Shown here in pieces: positions 1-6,495 of a DNA stretch of 6,953 nucleotides; position 1 is the first letter of the stretch, and every line of letters starts with the position of its first letter. Source of the DNA: JAQBDA01 sp041301185 (lineage in GTDB: Bacteria > Chloroflexota > Anaerolineae > Anaerolineales > UBA4823); NCBI GenBank assembly GCA_041301185.1, contig JBFYSV010000160.1, positions 1 through 6,953 of the forward strand. The letters run 5' to 3'. The notes beneath the pieces were generated by a model. That model did not search any database. It was given only the letters and a program-made list of their open reading frames with translations, and was not told the DNA's origin. The position numbers were made by a program, and so were the translations under genes.

Positions 1-222
1 CCTCGCTCAGGTCAGATAACCTTCCTGGTCGACGCCCAGGACAACCTGGGGATTCAACAGGTAGATTTTTATCTGGATGGCAAGTTACTGGACTCTCGTT
101 TCCAATCACCCTATGCCATCCCCTGGCAAAGCAAATCCGGCAAACACATTTTGCGAGCTGTTGCAACCGATCGGGCTGGAAACCAATCGGAAGCTACGCA
201 TGAGTTCACGGTGACGCCTTAA
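1..222 (+). CDS. C-terminal fragment of an exported protein ending in a bacterial Ig-like domain
   Basis: Frame 1 is open from the window edge to a TAA at 220-222, giving the last 73 residues of a longer protein. The translation has the pattern of a bacterial Ig-like domain (Big_9 type): a VDFYLDGKLL strand pair, SPYAIPW in the middle, then GKHILRAVATDRAGN and a closing EFTV strand. Such domains are extracellular beta-sandwiches used as spacers or binding modules. In Chloroflexota I associate this tail with bifunctional penicillin-binding proteins (transglycosylase/transpeptidase) and with secreted proteases, but the enzymatic part lies outside the window, so the parent protein cannot be named. 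The stop codon is followed at once by a hairpin (229-258), consistent with the end of a transcript. The domain call is fairly firm; the identity of the whole gene is unknown. Confidence 0.8.
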   Translation, partial: PRSGQITFLVDAQDNLGIQQVDFYLDGKLLDSRFQSPYAIPWQSKSGKHILRAVATDRAGNQSEATHEFTVTP

Positions 223-228
223 GCAAAT

Positions 229-258
229 TGGGGTGTTTCTCTTTCGAAAAACACCCCA
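229..258. terminator. Hairpin between convergent genes, possible bidirectional terminator
   Basis: A perfect 10-bp inverted repeat, TGGGGTGTTT at 229-238 and AAACACCCCA at 249-258, encloses a 10-base loop. It lies seven bases after the plus-strand stop and 26 bases beyond the minus-strand protease stop, exactly between two converging genes. The stem itself ends in T or A runs, but neither flank has a long U-tract, so intrinsic termination is likely but not textbook. It could serve both transcripts or act mainly as a 3' end stabiliser. Confidence 0.62.
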
Positions 259-283
259 CTGCAAACACTATGGTTTCGCTTCG

Positions 284-2038
284 TCAGGGAACGCTGGCGA
301 TAAACCAGTCAAACTCTACGCCTACACTAGGTGTGTCAAAGGTGCTGACAGAAACACCCACCTGACCGGAGTCCTTGAAACGGTTATCATTCACCGATCC
401 CATCTCAGTCTGGTTCACATAGAAAGTAAGCTCGGTACCGATACAGGTTGCGGTAAGCTCATTTTGAGCTTTCTGCATATTGATCGCCTTTGAAGCTCCG
501 CGAGCCAGCTCGGTATACTGTTCATTATCGTACTTCCAAATGAACCAATAACCGCCGCTGTTCATGCTGAACTCATACCAACCCCGGTCGCTGGCGCGGC
601 ACAGCAGGCTGATATTGTTGCGGTTGGTTCCATACACAGTCTCGACAATCGCATCGACCCGCACATCTGCAGGGACAAATTCATTGTATACCATGTATAC
701 CGTTGTGTTGGTTGGCTCCAACTGGATGTAGACCCGGCTGTTCTCATAGCTGGCTTCGTATTCATCCGTATCCGGTACGGCAAAGGTGTACCAGTTTTCG
801 GTATCATCGAATTCGGTAGAGATAAATGCATCTCCAGATACAGTTGCTTCCGGGTTGTAATAGGTGCTGCCGGTAACCGTGTCCGTGCTGTCGGTATCGC
901 TTGTGTCACCGGCTAACACGCCGCTTAATGCCAGCTCACGCCCGTTCAACTGCCCATCGTAAACTTCACCGGTTGACCAGCGCAAGACCTGCAGCGAAAG
1001 GGTGTCGTCAGGATCGTGGCTGCGCAGAATATCGCAGTACTGCGACATCGTTCCGTCCGTTGCCAGGACCAGGTTCTCCATCATGGTGATGATATCCCCG
1101 GGTACAATGCCGGCTTTATCAGCTGGCGATCCGGACTGAACCGAAGACACCCAGATACCGGTGAGCGAGCCATCTTCTGTACCAACTGCCTGCCCGTTCA
1201 CACCGATCGTATCCACATTTCCACCCGCGCTCAGCTCTTCGATGATATCACTGGCGACATCCCGTGAAATACCAAATGCCTGGCGAGCAGAAGCGTCTCC
1301 TGCGTAATGCACTGCCACTACCTCGCCATTTGGATTGACCACCGGTCCACCAGAATTGCCGGGATTACTGGTAGCATCGTACTCAATGACAGAATCTACA
1401 GATGCCCAAGAAGTCTCGCCACTTGCTTTGGCCTTCGAGATAATGCCCCTTGTCAAAGAATACTCGGGGTCACCGAGTGGGAAACCGGCAACATACAAAT
1501 CCATCCCTACATCGATTGGCCCGGTGTACCAATCCAGATAATCATAGCCTTCACCCTCAATGTCGATGACAGCCAGGTCGGAACATTCCGAGACACCCAA
1601 CACCTTGGCGTTGCGAGGTTCATCCTCGCCGCCTACCCATACCCTGAGCAGCCCAGCTCCAGTGACAACATGGTTGTTTGTAACAGCAATACCGGAAGGG
1701 TCAATAATAAAACCCGAGCCGCGCCCGGCGCCATTCAAAACCAGACCAACCTCCGGATCGATAAACGTTCCTTCAGATTCAATCTGGATTACTGCTTTCT
1801 TCACATCTTGTAATGTGCTTACCGCGCCAGAGGCATCTTCCACAACCTCAGTTTCAGCGGGGGGTTGGGTTGGCTCAGGCTCTTGGGTTGGTGCTGGTGG
1901 TTTGGTCTCCACCGGAGCCTGGGTCTCTACCACGGGGGCTTCAGTCGGGGTGGGCGAGCTGGCACCGCATGCCTGGCCGACAACCAGGATCAGCAAGGCA
2001 AGAATATAGATTGGCTTGAATGTCTTACCTTTCATCAT
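284..2038 (-). CDS. HtrA/DegP-like trypsin-type serine protease lipoprotein with PDZ and C-terminal jelly-roll domain
   Basis: This 584-residue protein is predicted to be a surface-anchored serine protease for quality control or processing of extracytoplasmic proteins. Residues 1-24 form a lipoprotein signal peptide with a hydrophobic core and a VGQAC lipobox, which puts the lipidated Cys at 24. A Thr/Pro/Glu-rich stalk follows to about residue 66. The S1C protease domain spans roughly 72-270 with the triad His123 (NNHVV), Asp154 (SDLAVI) and Ser229 (PGNSGGP). A PDZ domain lies at about 290-365 (GSPADKAGIVPGDII). From about 400 to the end comes a concanavalin/laminin-G-like beta-sandwich with Cys480 and Cys532 that might pair. 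HtrA proteins usually stop after one or two PDZ domains, so this tail is an addition. Two consecutive ATGs (2038 and 2035) are possible starts; AGGAG is 4 bases from the first and 7 from the second, so the second may be used. The gene lies downstream of a sigma/anti-sigma operon but behind a terminator. Confidence 0.93.
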   Translation of the reverse strand: MMKGKTFKPIYILALLILVVGQACGASSPTPTEAPVVETQAPVETKPPAPTQEPEPTQPPAETEVVEDASGAVSTLQDVKKAVIQIESEGTFIDPEVGLVLNGAGRGSGFIIDPSGIAVTNNHVVTGAGLLRVWVGGEDEPRNAKVLGVSECSDLAVIDIEGEGYDYLDWYTGPIDVGMDLYVAGFPLGDPEYSLTRGIISKAKASGETSWASVDSVIEYDATSNPGNSGGPVVNPNGEVVAVHYAGDASARQAFGISRDVASDIIEELSAGGNVDTIGVNGQAVGTEDGSLTGIWVSSVQSGSPADKAGIVPGDIITMMENLVLATDGTMSQYCDILRSHDPDDTLSLQVLRWSTGEVYDGQLNGRELALSGVLAGDTSDTDSTDTVTGSTYYNPEATVSGDAFISTEFDDTENWYTFAVPDTDEYEASYENSRVYIQLEPTNTTVYMVYNEFVPADVRVDAIVETVYGTNRNNISLLCRASDRGWYEFSMNSGGYWFIWKYDNEQYTELARGASKAINMQKAQNELTATCIGTELTFYVNQTEMGSVNDNRFKDSGQVGVSVSTFDTPSVGVEFDWFIASVP

Positions 2039-2042
2039 TTTT

Positions 2043-2047
2043 CTCCT
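2043..2047 (-). promoter_or_regulatory. Ribosome binding site of the protease gene
   Basis: The minus strand reads AGGAG, then AAAA, then ATGATG. The spacing to the second ATG (2035) is 7 bases and to the first only 4, so initiation at 2035 (583 residues) is slightly favoured on spacing. The choice makes no difference to the signal peptide. Confidence 0.75.
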
Positions 2048-2116
2048 GAATAAATGTTTTGGCTTGCATGGATAATTTTTCGGAAACCCCCATAGGTGAT
2101 CGGATCAAACCCGCAT

Positions 2117-2147
2117 AGTTTACCACAACTGTTGATAAAATTGACAA
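2117..2147 (-). promoter_or_regulatory. Candidate sigma-70-type promoter for the protease gene
   Basis: On the minus strand a TTGTCA (2147-2142) is followed after 19 bases by TGG-TAAACT, an extended -10 element with the hexamer at 2122-2117. The -35 matches TTGACA at 5 of 6 positions; the 19-base spacer is longer than the usual 17, which the TGn extension could compensate. Transcription would start near 2110 and leave a leader of about 70 bases. This is the best match by eye in the 233-base gap; no scoring was done. Confidence 0.4.
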
Positions 2148-2216
2148 TAATTGTAAGGTTATCGGCATTACGGTTTTGATAAGCTTTCTTTAGAAAAGTC
2201 TTAACTGCACAAAGTC

Positions 2217-2254
2217 AAAATTCCCACCTGGGATTATTGTCTGGCGGGAATTTT
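2217..2254 (-). terminator. Rho-independent terminator of the sigma/anti-sigma/Nudix operon
   Basis: In the minus-strand transcript AAAAUUCCCGCC (2254-2243) pairs with GGUGGGAAUUUU (2228-2217), a 12-bp stem with one G-U wobble around a 14-base loop. Read on the plus strand the same position is an A-C mismatch, so the structure favours minus-strand RNA. The UUUU at the stem end followed by GACUUUG supplies a modest U-rich tail. It sits 18 bases past the Nudix stop codon and separates that operon from the protease gene. Confidence 0.72.
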
Positions 2255-2255
2255 C

Positions 2256-2275
2256 GTAAGGGGAAATCCCCTTAC
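2256..2275 (-). other. Second hairpin overlapping the Nudix stop codon
   Basis: GTAAGGGG at 2256-2263 and CCCCTTAC at 2268-2275 form a perfect 8-bp stem with a 4-base loop. The Nudix stop codon (2274-2272) lies inside the stem. With the adjacent 2217-2254 terminator it makes a tandem pair of hairpins at the operon end, which may protect the 3' end or back up termination. Confidence 0.55.
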
Positions 2276-2763
2276 CCTAAGATATTTAGAACTTGAGAGG
2301 TGGATTGAAAAGCCAGCGGCGGCAAACTGGAGCGGTCGAAAAAAGCCACCCGATCAACATCATCACCTGGGCTTAGCTCGCCAGAGACGATATCTGCCCG
2401 GTAAAAAATAATTATATGCGCGCCGCGGGGATGTTCCTGCCCGAATAAGAGGGTGATCAATCCGGATACTTTCACCTGGATCCCCGCTTCCTCCAGGCAC
2501 TCCCGCTCGGCGGCGTGAATGGGGTCTTCACCCGCATCGACAAAACCCGCCGGGAGAGTCCACATTCCACGATTAGGATTGATTCCCCGCCGGACCAGCA
2601 ATACTTTGCTATCCTGGACGATAAGGGTCGCAACCGCCACTTTGGGATCGGCAAAATATACCCAATCACAAGCTGGGCAGGTTTTACGCTGGCGTCCATA
2701 ACGCTCTGCCAGGATCAATTCCGTCCCGCAGCGCAGGCAATAATTGATTTCTTGATAATCCAT
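2272..2763 (-). CDS. Nudix hydrolase with N-terminal zinc ribbon
   Basis: This is a 163-residue cytoplasmic Nudix hydrolase, expected to cleave a nucleoside diphosphate linked to another group, such as ADP-ribose or a dinucleotide; the substrate cannot be read from the sequence. A zinc ribbon is formed by Cys9-x2-Cys12 and Cys29-x2-Cys32. The Nudix box is complete: Gly73, Glu79, Arg87, Glu88, Glu91, Glu92, Gly94, giving GX5EX7REUXEEXGU with Cys at the first U position. The domain order recalls NudC-type and ADP-ribose pyrophosphatase-like enzymes, but the protein is shorter than NudC. The frame extends upstream to 2856, but the ATG at 2763 is preferred: it overlaps the anti-sigma stop as TAATG, follows GGGGG by 4 bases and begins right before the zinc ribbon, whereas the upstream extension is coding sequence of the anti-sigma gene in another frame. 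Translation is probably coupled to that gene. Confidence 0.92.
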   Translation of the reverse strand: MDYQEINYCLRCGTELILAERYGRQRKTCPACDWVYFADPKVAVATLIVQDSKVLLVRRGINPNRGMWTLPAGFVDAGEDPIHAAERECLEEAGIQVKVSGLITLLFGQEHPRGAHIIIFYRADIVSGELSPGDDVDRVAFFDRSSLPPLAFQSTSQVLNILG

Positions 2764-3611
2764 TAAACCCCCATGCGACGCCGGTACAAAGCAAGCCCAG
2801 CAAAAGCCAGCGCGGCAATCAGCAGCACTACTTGGGCAACTCGCCAGCCATTCCAAAAAGGTTGCCCGCTGGCAGGCGCTGCCTGGGTTGCCTCCTCCTG
2901 TTCAATCGCCTGATCGGCTGACACAATTCCTACAATTTTCGTCTCCTGCGCAGTTACTGTTGGCGACGCTGGGGAGGGTTCAGGCGATGGTGTCACTTCT
3001 ACATCTTGGATGGCGGATGCCTGTGCGTCAGAAACGGACGGCGCAGGATACTCCATCGCCCCCATCTCTGGCTCCGCACCTGGGAGCAGGGATTTATTGC
3101 TCGCCTCGCCAGCTTCCATCTCCGCCACCACGGCTTCCGTAACCGCCGGCATCTCTTCTGGGGCAGATCGCAGCTCCGCTGGCGCTTCGGGTTGGGCAAG
3201 CTCTTGAGCCGGGGCTTGTTCAGCAGCCATCTGGAATGTCTCTACTTCCTCGGCGAGAGGGGCAGCAGCCAGTGGTTGCCCGCTAAACAGGAGCTCTCCA
3301 GCGATCACCATTACCAGCATCACGCTGGCCAGGGCTGAAGCAAATCCAAATGTAAAAGCAGGCTGGCGTGCGGGTTTCGCCTGGCGCCGAACACCGAGGA
3401 CTTCAGCGCTGAGCGTAAAATTACGCGGCGCCCGCAGCTTTGGCTGGCTGCGAAGGATCATCCGGGTAGTTTTCAAATCTTCCAGAGCGGCGCGGAAATC
3501 TGCCCGTTCCTGGAGCGTCTTCTCCAGGCGAGCAGTCTCTTTCGGCGACAGTTGCCCATCCAGGTAAGCAGATAAATCTCGCCACTCGCGGTCAGAAATT
3601 CGCTTCGTCAT
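2763..3611 (-). CDS. Membrane anti-sigma factor without zinc-binding Cys/His, with two transmembrane helices
   Basis: The 282-residue product is the likely partner that holds the upstream ECF sigma factor inactive at the membrane. Residues 1-60 resemble an anti-sigma N-terminal domain: a LSAYLDGQLS helix start followed by a long charged helix (about 22-52). The HxxxCxxC motif of zinc-type anti-sigmas is absent and the protein contains no Cys at all. Helix 1 spans about 87-109. A stretch of about 140 residues rich in Ala, Pro, Glu and Gln (about 112-250) would be outside the cell. A second helix at about 257-276 ends in Arg277-Arg279, so both ends are predicted to be cytoplasmic. Most anti-sigmas of this size have one helix. 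The start is fixed by the ATGA overlap with the sigma gene (4 bases) and GAGGG six bases upstream. The function is inferred from the N-terminus and from position; specific sigma binding is not shown. Confidence 0.82.
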   Translation of the reverse strand: MTKRISDREWRDLSAYLDGQLSPKETARLEKTLQERADFRAALEDLKTTRMILRSQPKLRAPRNFTLSAEVLGVRRQAKPARQPAFTFGFASALASVMLVMVIAGELLFSGQPLAAAPLAEEVETFQMAAEQAPAQELAQPEAPAELRSAPEEMPAVTEAVVAEMEAGEASNKSLLPGAEPEMGAMEYPAPSVSDAQASAIQDVEVTPSPEPSPASPTVTAQETKIVGIVSADQAIEQEEATQAAPASGQPFWNGWRVAQVVLLIAALAFAGLALYRRRMGV

Positions 3612-4216
3612 CTCAAGCCCTCATCTACCAGACGATAAGTGCCGGGTAAAAGTTCCCTGGCAGCCTGCAAACAGTCTCGTAAGCGCATCCTGGCCCTGGA
3701 TAGACGACTTTTAACGGTTCCAACAGGTTTTGCTACTACCTGGGCTGCTTCATGGTAATCAAAGCCCTGGATATCGACCAGCACCACAATAACCCGGAAT
3801 TCTTCCGGCAATTCGTCCAAACAGTGCTGGATTTGCTTACCCAATTCCGCTCGGAGCACACTCTCTTCTGGCAGCTCCCCCGCATCAGCAATCCAGCTTG
3901 GCGATTCAATTTCCTCATCATCTGCAGCGACTGGCTCGAGAGGCACCGTCGGTCTGCGCTTCCTGCGGCGCAGCTCATCATAACAGGCATTGGTAACGAT
4001 CCGGAGCAACCATCCCCGGAACGAGCCTCCCCGATAAGAACGAATATTGCGGTAAGCAGAGATAAATGCTTCTTGGGTGGCATCCTCTGCAGCTTCCGCC
4101 TCCCCCATCATCCGGTAAGCCTGGGAATAAACCAGGTCCTGGTAAGCCAATACCAACCCGTTGAATGCATTCAGGTCTCCCTGGCAGGCAGCCTGGATCA
4201 GTCCGCTTTCATCCAT
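3608..4216 (-). CDS. ECF-family RNA polymerase sigma factor
   Basis: The 202-residue protein has the two-domain layout of group IV (ECF) sigma factors, which direct RNA polymerase to stress or envelope promoters. Sigma region 2 covers about 15-90, with the polymerase-binding AEDATQEAF helix at 43-51 and the basic ELRRRKRR segment at 81-88. An acidic linker rich in Glu and Asp (about 95-125) leads to region 4 at about 126-182, containing LPEEFR and the helix-turn-helix GTVKSRLSRAR at 166-176. The length is normal for the family. The ATG at 4216 is the only start available, because an in-frame stop lies four codons upstream; no strong Shine-Dalgarno is seen, so translation may depend on coupling to the DUF3054 gene, which it overlaps by 8 bases. 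The anti-sigma gene follows with an ATGA overlap, the classic arrangement for an ECF sigma and its regulator. The exact ECF subgroup and target promoters cannot be told from the window. Confidence 0.95.
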   Translation of the reverse strand: MDESGLIQAACQGDLNAFNGLVLAYQDLVYSQAYRMMGEAEAAEDATQEAFISAYRNIRSYRGGSFRGWLLRIVTNACYDELRRRKRRPTVPLEPVAADDEEIESPSWIADAGELPEESVLRAELGKQIQHCLDELPEEFRVIVVLVDIQGFDYHEAAQVVAKPVGTVKSRLSRARMRLRDCLQAARELLPGTYRLVDEGLR

Positions 4217-4604
4217 GGGTACGCTTCATCCGGGTGGTAATGAGCCAGTACAAGAACCGCCAGGCGAGCAACGCCAAGGCACTCACCCCTCCCAAAACCA
4301 CTACGAATACCGGCAGAATGGCTGTCCCCAACCAGGCAGCCCGCATCCAGGCTGCGAATGGGGCTGCCAAGACCATCGCCCAAAAGGGTCGCCACAATTG
4401 GCGGAATTCACCTACCAGGCTCAATTGATATACACCCAGGTAAGGGGCAATCAGCAGCCACGCAACCAGCAAGGGGATAAATGTGGTCAGTAAGCGCGTT
4501 CCAGCAGTCCCCAGGGTTTCGTGGGTGGCAAATCCATACACCGTTACCAGGACCAAAGTGATGGCATCCCCAATTAAAATCCAGATAACCTTAGACAGTT
4601 TCAT
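4209..4604 (-). CDS. DUF3054-like four-helix membrane protein
   Basis: This 131-residue protein is mostly hydrophobic, with predicted membrane helices at about 6-25, 38-58, 73-91 and 96-122 and a basic C-terminal tail (Arg125, Lys127, Arg128). The GDAITLVLVTVYGFATH start, the central PLLVAWLL helix, the Arg88 near the third helix and the closing WRFLYW segment match what I know of the DUF3054 family, small membrane proteins of unknown function found in Actinobacteria, Chloroflexota and haloarchaea. It has no catalytic motif. AGGA at 4617-4614 lies nine bases upstream of the ATG. The gene overlaps the sigma factor start by 8 bases, so the two are probably made together. A link to the envelope response is suggested only by this position. 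Confidence 0.75.
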   Translation of the reverse strand: MKLSKVIWILIGDAITLVLVTVYGFATHETLGTAGTRLLTTFIPLLVAWLLIAPYLGVYQLSLVGEFRQLWRPFWAMVLAAPFAAWMRAAWLGTAILPVFVVVLGGVSALALLAWRFLYWLITTRMKRTHG

Positions 4605-4656
4605 CAGGCGCTATCCTATCGCAATCCGGAGAAAGGTACAAGAGGAAATAACCGCA

Positions 4657-6441
4657 TCAGCCCGCCAGAGGCCAAAATAGCGGCACAAGAAATATCGCCA
4701 CGAGGAATACCAGGATGGTGAGCAATGATCCCACTTTGATGAAATCCAGGAATCGGTAGCGACCCAACCCATAAACCAGCAAGCAGGCTGGCTCAAGCGG
4801 GGTAATGTAAGAAGTGCTGGCAGCCACAGCGATCATGATCGAGAACGTGCGCGGGTTCAACCCAAGCTGGATAGCAGTTTGGATTGCCACCGGAAAGACG
4901 ACCACCGCGGCTGCCTGGTTGGACATCGGCTGGGTAAGCAGCACGGTTAAAAAGAAAAAACCGCCCAGCAACCAGACCGGATCCGCATGACCAACCAGGT
5001 TCACGATCTGGTTTGCCAGGAAACGCGCCGTGCCGGTATATTCCATCGCTATTCCGAACGCCAGCATACTCCCGATCAAGATCAGCGCCTTCCACTCTAC
5101 ATCATTATAGGCTTCTTGTGGAGTGATACAACCAGTAAGAAACGCCAGCAAGGAACCCAGCAACACCGCTACAGGGAGTGGTACTAAGTTAACTGCTGCC
5201 AATAAAATGGATAACCCAAAAATGATCATAGCAAGCTTGGCACGCTTGATATTGGGAGACTTATCATTCACCGTGCCCAGGATACGAAACGTATTGTTTC
5301 TTTCTAAAGAAATCAGGCTTGCCTGAGGACCCTGAAGAAGAAGAACATCGCCCATTCTCAAGGTTACCTGGCTGATCTGGCGGTGGATGGTCTCCTCGTG
5401 ACGGTTAATCGCCAAAACCTGGATGCCGTACTGGTCGCGGAGACCCAGGCTGAAAAGCTGGCGACCGATCAAGGGTGATCGCGGCATCAGGATCACCTCA
5501 GCCAGGCGCATCCCTTCAGTCTGCAAGTCCATGTCGGTAACCATCCGGCTCGCCTCTACCCCAATCCGGGCTGAGTTCTTTAACGCCAATAAATTATCTC
5601 TCTGGCCTTCTACCAGGAGGATATCCGCAGCTTCCAGACGCAGGTCGGCTTGCGGGACTAGGTAGCTATCTTCTCCGCGGATCAGCCGGATGACGGTCAG
5701 ATCTAAATCGCGTCCCAGTCCCGATTCTGCCAGGGTTTTACCAATCAGGGAAGAATTGGGCAAGATCATGATCTCGGTCAAGAAGGGCCTCAGGTTGAAC
5801 TCCTCGGTCAATTCTTCAGGTGCTACTCGTACCGTAATCAAGTGCTTGCCAATAAAGAACATATACGCCAGCCCCACAACCACTACCGGTACCCCAACTA
5901 CACTAAGCTCAAACATGCCCATTGGTTGCATGCCATACTGTGTCATCAATCCGCTGACAACAACGTTTGTTGATGTGCCGATCAGGGTTACTGAGCTGGC
6001 CAGAATAGAGGCAAATGCCAGAGGCATCAACATCTGAGAAGCATTCACCTTCGCCCGGCGAGACATACCGATCACAATTGGAATGAAGAAGGCTGTCGCA
6101 GCCGTATTGCTGATAAACGCACTCAGCCCTGCAGCAGCACTCATGATGACCAACAACATTCGGTTGGGAGATGTCCCGATTCTGCGTTGGAGCCCTCGAC
6201 CGACCAGCTCCACCACGCCGGTGCGCACAAGGGTTGCCGTCAGGATCAGCAAACCCAAGATCAGCATCACCGTGTCGCTGCCAAAACCGTCAAATGCTTT
6301 TTCCAGCGGAATTAACCCCAGAAGGATTAAGGTTAGCAAGATACCTAACGCAACCACATCGGCTGATACCCATTCGAAGGAGAACAGGATCAGTGTGATC
6401 ACCAGAATGATCAAAAGCAGCGCAATCGGTAGTGTCAGCAT
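4657..6441 (-). CDS. SLC13/DASS-type permease with two internal RCK_C (TrkA-C) domains
   Basis: The 594-residue protein is a predicted secondary transporter of the divalent anion:sodium symporter superfamily, whose members carry sulfate, dicarboxylates, citrate or similar anions. The N-terminal membrane half (about 1-200) holds the first hairpin motif Ser111-Asn112-Thr113 and a GTSTN motif at 155-159. A cytoplasmic insert carries two RCK_C-like domains at about 215-290 and 312-385, each with a PNSSLIG or PRSPLIG opening and a GD-or-AD-ILLVEG-type strand. The C-terminal membrane half (about 400-590) has the second motif Ser507-Asn508-Gln509 and a SYITP segment at 544-548. The residues after SYITP read LEPACLLVYG, where many relatives have a Gly-Tyr-Gln-Thr-Asn type loop. 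The first ATG is used, since an in-frame stop lies 19 codons upstream; no good Shine-Dalgarno is visible. The DUF6504-like gene ends 54 bases upstream and the DUF3054 gene starts 52 bases downstream. The substrate is unknown. Confidence 0.9.
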   Translation of the reverse strand: MLTLPIALLLIILVITLILFSFEWVSADVVALGILLTLILLGLIPLEKAFDGFGSDTVMLILGLLILTATLVRTGVVELVGRGLQRRIGTSPNRMLLVIMSAAAGLSAFISNTAATAFFIPIVIGMSRRAKVNASQMLMPLAFASILASSVTLIGTSTNVVVSGLMTQYGMQPMGMFELSVVGVPVVVVGLAYMFFIGKHLITVRVAPEELTEEFNLRPFLTEIMILPNSSLIGKTLAESGLGRDLDLTVIRLIRGEDSYLVPQADLRLEAADILLVEGQRDNLLALKNSARIGVEASRMVTDMDLQTEGMRLAEVILMPRSPLIGRQLFSLGLRDQYGIQVLAINRHEETIHRQISQVTLRMGDVLLLQGPQASLISLERNNTFRILGTVNDKSPNIKRAKLAMIIFGLSILLAAVNLVPLPVAVLLGSLLAFLTGCITPQEAYNDVEWKALILIGSMLAFGIAMEYTGTARFLANQIVNLVGHADPVWLLGGFFFLTVLLTQPMSNQAAAVVVFPVAIQTAIQLGLNPRTFSIMIAVAASTSYITPLEPACLLVYGLGRYRFLDFIKVGSLLTILVFLVAIFLVPLFWPLAG

Positions 6442-6495
6442 TGCCAGTGGTCCATGAGGTAAGCAAGCCTGAACAGTGGGGGATAATTCGCCTGG

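Noticed and set aside
1307..1813. Plus-strand open frame of 168 codons opposite the protease gene
   Set aside because: It lies fully within the protease domain coding sequence, which has all catalytic motifs. Its translation shows no family pattern and no ribosome binding site is evident.
2141..2146. TTGACA on the plus strand as a -35 element
   Set aside because: No acceptable -10 follows at 16-18 bases, and there is no plus-strand gene downstream for it to drive.
2171..2200. Hairpin in the AT-rich stretch around CTTTCTTTAGAAAAG
   Set aside because: The arms match imperfectly, with a mismatch in the middle and only A-T pairs, so it is not a convincing structure.
2050..2216. ECF-type promoter (GAAC-like -35 with CGTC-like -10) upstream of the protease
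   Set aside because: An AACC and a GTC are present around 2145-2160 on the minus strand, but only 13 bases apart instead of the 16-17 usual between such elements.
2764..2856. N-terminal extension of the Nudix protein by 31 residues
   Set aside because: It overlaps the anti-sigma C-terminal helix coding sequence and contains no conserved pattern, while the internal ATG at 2763 has a stop/start overlap and precedes the zinc ribbon directly.
3752..4240. Plus-strand open frame of 162 codons opposite the sigma factor gene
   Set aside because: The minus strand encodes a clear ECF sigma factor here. The plus frame is a shadow with no recognisable domain.
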